Notes under the pieces: generated by a model | Databases searched by the model: none | The model's input: only the letters and a program-made list of their open reading frames with translations | Told to the model about the DNA's origin: nothing | Part shown: positions 11,436 through 21,877 of the stretch, in pieces | How the letters are laid out: every line of letters begins with the position of its first letter | Position numbering within the stretch: position 1 is the first letter of the stretch | Position numbers and translations under genes: made by a program | NCBI GenBank assembly: GCA_904063045.1 | Contig: CAJFCJ010000009.1 | Coordinates: forward strand, 2,294,968 to 2,358,967 | Length of the DNA stretch: 64,000 nucleotides | Source: Dimorphilus gyrociliatus | Lineage: Eukaryota > Annelida > Polychaeta > Dinophilidae | Reading direction: 5' to 3'

Positions 11436-12603
11436 ATGGCTAAAAATTCGACAGGTAATTAATTTCTGATATTCATAGATTTAACTATTTATAGTTATTT
11501 TAAAGAAATGATAGAGAATAGTTAATATTTGATAAGATTAGTAAATAACAGGAATATTTCATAATTAGATATAATATCGCCCAATTAAAATGATTTGTTT
11601 TTTAGGTTCAGATAACCACCTTCATATTATGTGGAGAGACAGTGCTTGGACTCCAATGCTGAATCCCTCAAACATATTAGAATATTTTTCGCAAAGTCCT
11701 TTCTATGACAGAACGTGCAATAACGAAATTATAAAAATGCAAAGGTTGAAAGTTAACCAATTACAGAATATGACTGGAATCGAATATTTTTTAATACATA
11801 CCCAAGAACCAATTTTCTACGTAATACGTAAAATTCATAGAAATTCACCAACTCAGAGTTAGTATAAAAACAAAAAAGAAAGGAAAATACATATATAACC
11901 TCTAACTTATTTATAAAGTTATCTTTCGGAACAGCATCTACTATCTGTGATTACTACATAATAGATGGTTCCATTTATCAGGCTCCGGATTTGTCTTCTG
12001 TGCTCAACTCGAGATTGGTAAATTGATATAAATAAATTCATTTGTATTTGTTTTCAACACATTTTTCTAAATACTGCAGCTAAACGCAACTCATAATCTA
12101 TCATCTGCATTTGCTGAGGGTAAACAAAAAAGAAAATTACTATAAATATAGATATAATAAGATTATTAATGTATTCATATAGTAAGATCATATTTCCGTT
12201 ATCATCCTTCTGTTGGATATTGGTGGCAGTTTAAGAATGATCTCTCAGAAAGTAAAGCAGAAACTGTTCCAAAAAATGAAGATTATGGATCGTCTTTTCA
12301 AAGGAATAGAATAGACTTATTATTGAGAGAACAAGCGAAAAAATATCCACCTAAAATATCACAACCTCCACAAGCTGAAAATATGCAATTAGTGGAAAAT
12401 AATCAAACGGAAAAGAAGAGCCATTCAGGTTCATAGAACATTTTATATAGTGATTCCTGTGTATTTTTTTTCATTACTACTGTTTATAAACGAAAATGAT
12501 ACAAACAAATTTATTTAAAACAGTTGCAGAGGATTCTAAGCCCATATTATCTAATTCATCAATGCCGCCTCCGGGAAAAAAGCCAAAAATGATGATGCAT
12601 TAG
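11436..12603 (+). CDS. MED6: Mediator complex subunit 6
   Basis: Six exons (11436-11454, 11606-11857, 11935-12017, 12080-12119, 12183-12428, 12524-12603) join in phase to 239 residues (human 246). MED6 is a core head-module subunit of Mediator, the coactivator that links transcription factors to RNA polymerase II. The conserved N-terminal domain is plain: NPSNILEYFSQSPFYDRTCN, EIIKMQRL, GIEYFLIHTQEPIFYVIRK, CDYYIIDGSIYQAPDLSSVL, YFRYHPSVGYWWQFK. The C-terminus is the usual poorly conserved Pro/Lys tail, ending in KKPKMMMH. The first coding exon gives only six residues. It is divergently arranged with the minus-strand coiled-coil gene, whose 5' end lies within a few bases, so the two probably share a promoter. 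Confidence 0.93.
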
Positions 12604-12919
12604 CTTGGGACCTTCTTGCGAACATAAATTCTATCATTTGAAAAAAGATTTTTTAGTTAATGTATTTTTTTCTCTTTTTCGTTAGAGATTTAATAAAGAG
12701 ACGCTTTAAGTTGATCGTACAATCAATGACTTAATCAGCCAGGAGATGTCGCTAAGTGTTGCCAGTTCGATAAAATGTACAGTATATTCTTCCATAAGCA
12801 AACTGAAATACCGGAAGTACCAAAATTCGAGTTTACGGGGAAATTAAAAAAAAATATGAGCTAAACTGGCTTACAATTTGAAATACGTTTTGTCTCAACT
12901 CATTCCATCGCTCAATAAA
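12604..12919. other. intergenic between MED6 and MTMR6/7/8
   Basis: MED6 3' UTR with its AATAAA, then presumed promoter sequence. A GATGTCGCTA motif near 12745 recurs near 19128. No open frame of note. Confidence 0.35.
12692..12697 (+). terminator. poly(A) signal of MED6
   Basis: AATAAA about 90 bases downstream of the MED6 stop. Confidence 0.5.
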
Positions 12920-15900
12920 ATGGAACATATCAGAACACCGAAGGTAAGGTTAGACGTCTAGATTACACATCTGGAATGAAATTTACCACTAATTTATATA
13001 GTTAATAAAGAATGGGGTTAATAATGCGAATAGTATTATTAAGATGTAAAGTCGAGCAATGATCAATCTCGGTAATAAGATAATTTGTGTTAAAAACGCC
13101 CCCTAATTAGTATAACTACTTGACGAGACGACTGACAACAGATGGCAGTTTAACGCCATTGCAGATTACTTGCAGTCGCAACGACAAGAGTCATTCGATG
13201 AGTAGTAATCCGAAATCTGCTTTGAGTGAACTTATGAATAATGCCCACTTTCAAAGAGCCTTTAATGCAATAAAGCATGGTTCTTTACAAGACATTATAC
13301 CATTTCAAGATATTTGGATATTCGAAGATGGAACGCTTAAGGTTGAAAACTATATTTTGTCGTTAGTTTGCAACATTTTCAAAGTATAGATAGCGTATAA
13401 CTTTCCAAATAAATGGAAAGTTGCCTATATTCTTTAGAGAACTGTATTGTTTTTAGCAAGATGGGAACATACTAGAAACAATCTAATATTAAAAAACTGC
13501 GCACTCAGTTTAATTTACTTTTGCTGATTCCTAGTTTTTCTTATGTATTTCATATTTTATTTAAGTTAAACTAACAATTCTTATAAATATAAATAAAGAC
13601 AAAATTGTAAATGGGGAGAGAACGTTGAGAGAAGACAAAGAAAAACAATAAAGGAAATAGAATTGTCTTAATCGATATTTCATTTATATTGAAAATATTT
13701 ACATAAACATTCCTTCATTATTGACAGGTGGATAATGTAAAATTAATTGACGGTGTCAAGAATAAGAAGCAACAGGCAACTGTATCCGCCAAAGGTACTC
13801 TTTACCTGACAGCTACACATCTTATTTTTGTGGACTCTTCGGCGAAAAAAGAAATATGGGTATCTATACATGTTTCACTCTTTCACTCCTCTTAATGTAG
13901 CAGATAATAGGAAATCTTTGTAAACATTGACAAACCAAGTAAAAAAAGAATGTAATGTTTTTTTGTATATATATTACTGATAATTAATACCTTCCCCAGT
14001 ATTTTGCAAATATACTTTGCGGCTTTTCCTTTTAAGTGTATATCAGGTTTTATTTATATTGTTTCCAGTTATAAATCTGTATAGTAAGTTTTTATAGATA
14101 GAGAATATCTTTTTTATCATAATTACGTAATATCATTGAACTAACTAACGTTTATTTGCTATTTTTACCTCACAGATTTTGCATATGCATATTGGAAGTA
14201 TATGTAAGCAGCCCTTAAGTCCTAATGGATGTCCTCTAGTTATACGATGTAAAACTTTTCAAGTGGTTACTTTCATAATACCCAAGGAAAGGGATTGTCA
14301 CGATGTATACTCTTCTCTTCTTAAACTTTCTCAACCCGGTAAGCTTTTACGGAAAATAATTAAGTTAAAATCAATTAAATTAACGTCTATAAATCTTTCG
14401 AATCTTGAAAATAACAGCAAAATTCGATTTTTTTTGCTCGCCTTTTTCATCTAGTTTTATTATTCATACCTTTAATTCCCATTTATACAAACTGTATTAT
14501 CTACGTTTTCCCTCTTTCCACATAATGCTAAACTATTATGTGTATGTATGTATATCTAGATATATATATAGATTATAGTATTAAGTATTGATTAAAACAT
14601 CAAAACTATGCCTTTACCTTTCAACTTTATTCTGTAAGTCGAAAGAGAAGAAAGCAGAAAATTCTCACATTATACCTGTCTACGTGTAGTGTATTAATTG
14701 CTTTGATTAGAAATGGCTTTTTCCTTTTATGATTATGTAAAATTTGTTTATCCTGTTTTCGTTGCTATTATTCAAATTACTCCACCCTCGCTTTTTCTCT
14801 CCTTCTTTTCTCTTCTTTCTTTCTAATTCTCTCCAGCCTACTTCTAATCAATTTAATTATTTTGCTATTTATTTCATCGTGGCGCTAATAGACCAAAGAT
14901 CGAGCTAATAGTAAAAAACATAATAATAAAGAAATAGCTGTATTAATATAGTTTTACCTGTTTGTCTCGTTTTGTTTGCTTTCTTTAATAGAAGTTATTA
15001 GTAGTCAACTTATTCTTGTTTAATTAATTAAGATTATTCCTTTTGTCTTTTACTTTCAAGAAAATTATAACAAAATAAAAAAAAGCATAGAAGATCCTGA
15101 AGAGGATTTTAGTCTATTATTCTATTTGCATATCATATAAAGGTCTATAACTTGTGATTGTATGACTTGTTTTTTTTTGTTTATACAGCGGAATATTCTC
15201 AACTTTTTGCTTTTCATTTTACACCTTCTAACGACTTGGCTAACGAGAGTAAAGAGTCAAGTTGGGAAGTGTTCGATTTGGAGAAAGATTACGATCGTAT
15301 GGGTATTAAAGACTCAAATTGGTTTAGATATGACGTAAGTATTTATAATTAGAAAAATACAAAAGAAATGAGATTTTTCTCTTCCCTTTCTCCACCATTT
15401 CAATTTCTTAGCAATCTTACATAATTTAACATTTAGTCAAGCATTAATCCTATCTATTCCGGTTTCCGATAAGGAAAGATACTTAACGAAGAGAAAGTCA
15501 TTTCCCATTCTCCATTTACTTATTATTTTCTCGTTATACAGCAAACAATCAACTATGCATTATGCGACACTTATCCAAGATTTATATACATGCCAAAAGG
15601 AGTATCAAAAACTCTAATAACTGGAACATCAAAATTCAGAAGTAAAGGAAGACTTCCTGTACTCTCCTACCTACACGAAAAAAGTTCGGCAGCTATCTGT
15701 AGATGCGCACAACCATTATCCGGTCTAACAGCTCGTTGTAACGAAGATGAAGAATTTCTCCAATGTATTATTTCCTCAAATAAAAACTCCAGTTACATGT
15801 TTGTAGTAGACAATAGGCCTATGGTAAGAAAGACGCCATTTGAATTTTGTTTTTATTAAATATAATGATAAATTTTTTTAAAGATTAATGCGTTGGCCAA

Positions 15901-17804
15901 CCGCGCCAAGGGGAAAGGTTACGAGAACGAAAGCAATTATCAGAATATTAAATTTCATTTTGCTGGAATTGAAAATATACACGTAATGAGAAACTCATTG
16001 AATAACCTAAGGGAAGGTTTGTTTCAAAAATATTGAATTAATTTACAAAGTAACATCCTTAAATACCCTTTAGCTTGCGAAAAAAGAGACTTGTCGATGA
16101 CTAGTTGGATTAAAGCCTTGAAAGATAGCGGGTGGCTTAAGCACATAAAAGATATCTTGGATGCTGCTATCTTTGTTGTCGATGCTATAAAATCTGGAAC
16201 CAGCGTTTTAGTGCATTGTTCAGATGGCTGGGACAGAACTTCTCAAACAACGTCTTTAGCTAGTATTATGCTTGATCCATATTATAGAACAATAGAAGGA
16301 TTTCAAGTAAATATTCTTTCTTAGATCAACTCATTATATAAATAGACAATTTATATTATTAATGATAGATACTCATTCTAAAAGAGTGGCTCTCCTTTGG
16401 TCATAAATTCTCTGAAAGGTGCGGGCATTTATCAACAACAGACAGCAATGAGGTTTCGCCAGTGTTTTCCCAGTTCTTGGATTGCGTTTGGCAATTAACA
16501 CACCAATTTCCAAAAGCTTTTCAAGTAAGTGAAAGGAGAAGAGATGATTATTTCTCCATATTTAAAAATTGTATATAATAATTTAAATGATTTCCTACTA
16601 GTTTAACGAGCGTTTATTGTTCGAATTGCATGATCATATTTACTCATGTCAATTTGGGAATTTTATCGGAAATTGTGAAAAAGATCGATTAGATCTAAGA
16701 TTAAGAGAGAACACATATTCTTTATGGAGTGAATTACGTGGAAAGTTTAACGATTTTCTAAATCCCTTTTATGAGAGAGACGAAGAAAGTCATACGGATC
16801 TGAGAATATTGAAACCTGATACATCACCTTCTCTAATCAGGTCAGTAGGCAAATGGAAAACATATTTTTTTACTGTCATGATACCAATCAGAAAGATGAT
16901 ACATTTCTATTAAAAGGTTTTGGAGAAGCATGTACCAAAGATGGGATTTTGGTATTCAACCTAGAGAAAATGTCGCTGATACTGTTAATGCTCTGAAGGA
17001 ACATATATTCTCTTTAAAGGTTATTGACTTTCTAATTTCGTATTGTGTAATCTATAAAATGGATTTATCCTGATTTCTATAGGAGCATACAAAGCTATTG
17101 GAAACTAGAATAGGAACTCTATGTAATTTATTAAATAAAGAGGAAGAGAAGATAAAGGATTCAATATCAATGATTTCCTCGTCGGAGTCTATGGATTTTA
17201 GTACCTTACAGGTTCGATTTATCAGTCTAAGATGATGTATTGATTCTTTTGTTTCGAAAACAAATAATAATTTTCTTTAATAGATATTGGACGAGTCTAT
17301 ATCTGGTCCAGCTACCCCTTCCTTAACTAGTCCAGATGAAAGTGAATCCGGTTTTGAAGAATCTTCTTTCATCCATTCATCGTCTTTAGAATGCTTACAA
17401 GTAATTATTACATATACAGCATATATATATATATAACTATCCATGGTATATCTAATGATTTACATCTTTAAAGGTAGGGAACTTAATTAACGAATTGCGA
17501 TCTGTTGCTGTCGATTGGAGGTCATTAAGAAGTACTCAATGTTTCAGCTGTACGGCTCCTCTTTATCATAATAATAAAAAGGTTAGATAGATATACTAAT
17601 TTATTTCTCAATATGTAGAAAACGTTCTTTACATCTTTTTAGAATCATTGCTGGCGATGCGGTAGTTTATTCTGTGAGCGTTGCATTGGCAGAGCTCATT
17701 CACTTCCAGGTCACATACGACCGATTGCAGTACCAGTTTGTAAAACCTGTTCAAGACAATTAGGCCAAGCGAAAACTCTAAGTGAATCATCTTCAATGGG
17801 ATAA
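12920..17804 (+). CDS. MTMR6: myotubularin-related PI3P phosphatase, MTMR6/7/8 type with FYVE finger
   Basis: Fourteen exons (12920-12943, 13728-13859, 14176-14338, 15189-15334, 15542-15823, 15884-16016, 16074-16306, 16369-16524, 16602-16840, 16917-17019, 17083-17211, 17284-17400, 17474-17581, 17643-17804) give about 708 residues. The start MEHIRTPK matches human MTMR6 (MEHIRTTK). Order: PH-GRAM domain ([15 protein letters not shown]), phosphatase domain ([26 protein letters not shown]) with the intact CX5R loop [10 protein letters not shown], then NHIYSC-like and KFNDFLNPF motifs, a coiled coil, an acidic Ser-rich linker, and a C-terminal FYVE-like finger ([22 protein letters not shown]). 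The catalytic Cys and Arg are present, so it should be active on PI3P and PI(3,5)P2 at endosomes. Vertebrate MTMR6-8 lack this finger; I recall insect homologues having one. Intron 1 (784 nt) and introns 2-3 are long for this window. Confidence 0.92.
13198..13341 (+). CDS. possible alternative first exon of the MTMR6/7/8 gene
   Basis: An open stretch inside intron 1 begins at ATG 13198 and reaches AAG|GTTGAA at 13341. It encodes 48 residues (…[20 protein letters not shown]… IFEDGTLK). It ends in phase 0, so it would splice in frame to the next MTMR exon at 13728 (VDNVKLID), replacing MEHIRTPK. The donor is weak and the frame itself runs on to 13389, so it could also be a chance ORF. Residue composition looks protein-like. 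I do not recognise it. Confidence 0.35.
14339..15188. other. AT-rich intron 3 of the MTMR6/7/8 gene
   Basis: About 850 bases with pyrimidine-rich tracts near 14780-14830 and short AT dinucleotide runs. No coding signal seen. Confidence 0.5.
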
Positions 17805-18114
17805 AAAGAACAATAAAAAAGTATTGTTAGATAAAGATCAATAAGTTTTCAACTATATATTGTATTCTTTGACCTTGTCTTCTCTCCTTCTACTCTTTCT
17901 TCTTCTCCTCTTCTTCCTTTCAATTCGTTTGTTTCGTTTTAAAGTGTTTGTTGTATATTTTACGTTGTAAAAATTTGTTAATTTGTTAACTGTAAAATAT
18001 TGCTATTTGTCAAAAAGGTCACATTAGATCAATGGATATTTTGATACTGATACAGTTTATTCTATACCCTTTGCAGAATGATTTTAGAAAGAATACAAAG
18101 CAATATTTAAAGTT
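17805..18114. other. convergent 3' region between MTMR and the dehydratase gene
   Basis: Holds the 3' UTRs of two converging genes. A pyrimidine-rich tract (CTTCTCCTCTTC type) lies near 17890-17925. No open frame of note. Confidence 0.4.
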
Positions 18115-19086
18115 TTATAATGAAATATTAGCATCATTTTCGTATTTAGACAATTCGCGAATTGTTACATTACTTCCTGAACATACAACAACTACATTAC
18201 TATCCTTCGTTAAATTAGGAATTTTATTACTTTGAAGAGCTGCAATGCCTACAGATCCAGATGCTTCAACCTTTAATCCACTCTTAAACAAGTCTAAAAC
18301 CGCTTTACGTATCTCGTCCTCGTTGACGAGAACAATCTCTTCTACGGCTTTGGAGATGATCTGAAATGGTATTAGTCCAGCATTTGGCGGCATTAGTCCG
18401 GCAGCAATGGTAGGTGGATTGTTCCTATTTAAAGTTTGGGGTTCACCTTTTCGCAGAGATTCGTACATTGTTGATGCATTGACTGGCTCGACCCCGAATA
18501 CTCTAACGGAAGGTTTAATTAATTGAAATGTAGCTGCAACTCCTGCAAGAGCCCCGCCTCCGCCACAGGGTACTATTACGACGTCGACCTCGGGGTAATC
18601 TTCCATTATTTCCAGGGCTATTCCACCGTATCCAGCTAATAGTCGTCTATCATCATAGGATGGCAAATAAACTGCATTCGACGTGTGAACAAGGTCTTGA
18701 ACGGCTCCTTCAAGTTCTGATGTTTTACGCGTTTCAACTGGAACGCCTTTTGACCTGATATACTCCATGCGTTCCTTCGGGGCCGTTTCTGGCATAAATA
18801 AAATGCCCTTTCCTTTCTTCAGCTCAAGCATTCTAGCAAATGCTCTTCCATAGTTGCCGGCTGACATGGATGTATAAGTTAAGTTGGGGTCGCAATCCAT
18901 CATTTGATTGGATACTCCTCGTAATTTATAAGACCCTTCATACTGTAGACTCTCCATTTTACAGTGAACCGTGTTCGATAGCCCTGGAACAAGCTGCTGA
19001 ATATGTTTGAAGAGGGGAGTTCGTCTGACGAACCCCTCTGTGATAGTTCTTTGATAGCATCGTTTTATTTCATCTAATTCAAGCAT
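18115..19086 (-). CDS. PLP-dependent serine/threonine dehydratase-type enzyme, intronless
   Basis: A single uninterrupted frame of 323 residues starting at ATG 19084-19086. It is a fold-type II PLP enzyme of the threonine dehydratase/serine racemase family, which deaminates Thr or Ser to an oxo-acid plus ammonia or racemises Ser. The PLP lysine is K54 in GSYKLRG. The substrate loop is SAGNYG (75-80), the phosphate-binding glycine loop is CGGGGALAG (174-182), and the pyridine-contacting Ser region is VCSGSN (301-306). Length is right for the family's catalytic domain with no ACT regulatory domain, so no feedback control by isoleucine is expected. It is unusual here: almost every other large gene is split by many introns, and its base composition looks visibly less AT-rich. 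That suggests a retrocopy or an acquired gene; neither is shown. Exact substrate cannot be told from sequence alone. Confidence 0.88.
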   Translation of the reverse strand: MLELDEIKRCYQRTITEGFVRRTPLFKHIQQLVPGLSNTVHCKMESLQYEGSYKLRGVSNQMMDCDPNLTYTSMSAGNYGRAFARMLELKKGKGILFMPETAPKERMEYIRSKGVPVETRKTSELEGAVQDLVHTSNAVYLPSYDDRRLLAGYGGIALEIMEDYPEVDVVIVPCGGGGALAGVAATFQLIKPSVRVFGVEPVNASTMYESLRKGEPQTLNRNNPPTIAAGLMPPNAGLIPFQIISKAVEEIVLVNEDEIRKAVLDLFKSGLKVEASGSVGIAALQSNKIPNLTKDSNVVVVCSGSNVTIRELSKYENDANISL

Positions 19087-19732
19087 ATTGTCCTGAAAGC
19101 ACTTTAAGAGGTCAAAGTGCTTTCAACCAGATGTCGCTAGTTATAGCTTGACACAAATTTATTTTATTTTCCTCTTAGTCGTCTCCTTCACTAAGAACTA
19201 GGATAACAATATTATACTTCTAGGCCTGTATTATTCCACATTTCAACGATTGGTTTAGAATTCAGCTGAGACCAAGCGAAACGCGTTACAGACGCATTAG
19301 ACGCCCGACGGCTAAGGGGCAAATAATGAAGAAATTTTCCGCCCAATTCCTATTGATAACTACAAAAGAAACTGTATATTAATTAAAAAGCCGAGTTTAA
19401 AACCCCTTAGAATTAGGGTTAATCCAAAACTATTCTAAGAGAGAAGAGGAAATAAAATAGGCCAAGGCAGATTTCTCGCCTTACGCTTCGTAATTTGTTA
19501 AGCGTAATTAAACGAAAATTTATTACTCTATTCCAACGTTTCCTATCCACTGTAATTGTTCCATCAAAGAGAAATAAAGAAAAGAAATGCATTGAATCAC
19601 TGAATATTCGTTGAGAAGAAAAATCATTTTCCTCATAAAGACTTTGTCATTTAATGCATCATTTAATAAGCAACATGCTATTTGTAATATTATCATATTT
19701 CATAAATATGTTTTTTTTTCTCTTCTTTCTAG
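19087..19732. other. intergenic upstream of the dehydratase gene
   Basis: The dehydratase promoter should be in its left part. A GATGTCGCTAG motif lies near 19128. Otherwise no convincing coding signal; ends at a TTTCTAG acceptor-like site near 19731. Confidence 0.35.
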
Positions 19733-20140
19733 TAAAATTAACAAATCCGCGGGAACGCCACCTAGACGGCCGATGCTACCGCAGTCAGACAACAACGATA
19801 TGTTGGGCGAATATAAGTAATGACTCGCCTTCCTCCTTCTTCCATACATTTTATGGACGCTTCAAAAGAACCTGGATTATTATCACCATCCTCATACGAA
19901 AGGGATGTTATCGAGGCGTTCTCCACTAAAAGTGATAACCTTAAAGTTCAAGTGGTTGAGAAAGGTGGCTTATTATATACCTTGAATAATTCGACTTTAG
20001 ACTTGTGCAGAACTTTGGAGGAGAGAGGTTATTTGGCCAAAGTCAAGGTCGATATTATCCGTTGTTCTGATGTTCCTACTCCACTACTAAGTTTGATGAA
20101 TCCACCAACTGGGGAGACGCTAATATCAAAGCGTTAGTAA
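19733..20140 (+). CDS. coding segment of unknown protein (exon model uncertain)
   Basis: From ATG 19820 a frame runs 105 residues to TAG 20135-20137, passing a possible donor (TTA|GTAATT). It reads MTRLPPSSIHFMDASKEPGL, then SSYERDVIEAFSTKSDNLKV and LDLCRTLEERGYLAKVKVDI, which looks like real protein rather than chance. A second frame just upstream (KSAGTPPRRPMLPQSDNNDM, ending in LGEYK) stops at TAATG, overlapping this start, and could be a small upstream ORF or another exon. I do not recognise either. It may be the front of the gene whose acidic tail lies at 20.8-21.2 kb, but phases do not join cleanly. Confidence 0.4.
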
Positions 20141-20812
20141 TTTTTTTCCCTAGTCTACCGACAAGTAAGCTTTTTATATAAAAAATGAAATAGAATTATG
20201 GTCAAGTATCTCTATTAAAAAGACGTCGTCAACTTTTTTCGAGTAGACGCTCGCTTGGAAATTCTATTAATACCTGTTTAAAGGAAAAAGAATTAAGCCC
20301 TATTGTCAACGAAGAGGGGAAATAGCTAGTCCCCCTTTTAGCTTGCCCCTTACCCTACAGACAACTACCTCTTCCCCTTCCTTCTCCCACTCCTCTTAAT
20401 ATTTTGACGCCTTCAGTTTTTTTTTTTTTTTGATACTCAACGCTTCCCTTCCCGCCAATTGCAAATTCACGACCTGTTAGGCGACAGTAGGTCATTTAGA
20501 AAAGGTTTTTTTTTCGAGGTATAGATAATCTGTAATCCGTAGAGAGTAATAAATTATCGTTCAATTACGCGTCGGCTGACGTTGAAATCGATCGGTTGAA
20601 ATAAACGCTATAATGTTTATACGGAGCGATTGAGCGAGGTTGTTGATAAATAATTATACGATTATTCGATGACTAATCAATAGGAAGCGCTCGTTTAACG
20701 TCCCTAATCGATTTGCCTAATAGTCTCCATCAAATATGTCAGTTCGCGCACCTAGCTGAACCATTCTTAACCCTCAGGGTTATTTTTACAAAAGTTCCAT
20801 TTCATTGTAGCT
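20141..20812. other. intron or intergenic stretch
   Basis: Contains a T-run near 20419-20431 and several short direct AT blocks. No open frame of note on either strand. Confidence 0.35.
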
Positions 20813-20813
20813 A

Positions 20814-21170
20814 AACAGTATAAGGGTGCGGCGCCCAAGGGATATCATCGTGTACCGAAAGACGATGAAAAGGAAGACGCAGGTGATGATAATGAAAATG
20901 AAGATGACGACGACAACGACGACGACGACGATGATGATGATGACAGTGATGGCAGCTTTACCATATCCGATTCGGAAGCGGGTAAGAGCAACCATTGAAA
21001 TTAGATAGTTAAAACGATTAATATCAGAAAAAGAGAGAGAAAGAGAATAATGACGATCCATTCTATAAGTCATTCTGTCTTTTGTTTTCGCAGAATTCGA
21101 AGATTCAGATTTCAACGGAGAATTATCAACTGGGGAAGACAATGGAAGCGAAAACGATTCCTTACTATGA
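20814..21170 (+). CDS. acidic C-terminal tail with poly-Asp run (fragment)
   Basis: After an AAACAG acceptor the frame reads YKGAAPKGYHRVPKDDEKED, then an almost pure Asp/Glu tract (about 20895-20945), SDGSFTISDSEA, a GT donor at about 20982, and after a TTCGCAG acceptor at 21093 EFEDSDFNGELSTGEDNGSE, NDSLL and stop at 21168-21170. The splice join is in phase. Two exons with a clean join and a stop argue for a real C-terminus. The poly-Asp tract comes from a GAC/GAT repeat and could vary in length. Such tails are found in nuclear and in transporter proteins; I cannot name this one. The 5' connection is unresolved. Confidence 0.45.
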
Positions 21171-21299
21171 AAAAGAGATATTAACAAAATCAGACGATAT
21201 TCGAACAAACTTCTTTCCATATTTTTTAACTTGTTTTTCGGTTTTTTGTTTTTTCTCTTTTTTCTATTTTTTTTTCAAAGGAGAAAAAAAGAAATTTCC

Positions 21300-21344
21300 C
21301 CTTACCTCCCCAGAAAAGAAAGAGAGAAAGAGAGAAAGAAAGAG

Positions 21345-21391
<47 letters not shown>

Positions 21392-21392
21392 A
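21300..21392 (+). repeat. polypurine (AGAA/AG)n tract
   Basis: A nearly pure purine strand of AGAGAA and AG units, with a continuous (AG)n part at about 21358-21387. The long open frames on both strands across it come from the repeat, not from a gene. Confidence 0.85.
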
Positions 21393-21877
21393 CTTTAAGA
21401 TGAATTTTACGCGTCTTCCTTCTCACATACTCCTTCCCAACATTGCTATTTAATATAACAGATAAACTAAGAAGAAGCATGAACCAGATATATATATATA
21501 AATACGATATTTGTTCATTAATGAAATACAAAAAGACAAAAAACACAATTCAAATAACTGATAAATATTTTAAAAATTCACATATTCTCTCTTCTTATCT
21601 TTCGATAGGCCTACATAAATAGAATTTAATAAAAAAAAAGCAAAAAAAAAAATACTGAAACACCAATTATACGTCTTATCGCGAAGGAAGAGAAACGAAA
21701 TAAATGATAGGATGGGAATTGACGGGTGTTTTTTTTTCTTTTAGTAACACGTAAGAAAAATTATAACTGGAAAGAAGTTGAAGAAGACAGCAAATTCTTG
21801 TTTTTCTTTTTCTTTCAAGACCGTTTAGACTGTGTGTAATAAAGGAGAAAAAATTGGGAAAATATCTGGAAAGAAAA

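Noticed and set aside
21226-21546. Long minus-strand ORF rich in Ser/Leu
   Set aside because: It is the translation of the polypurine repeat, open in several frames because the repeat lacks stops.
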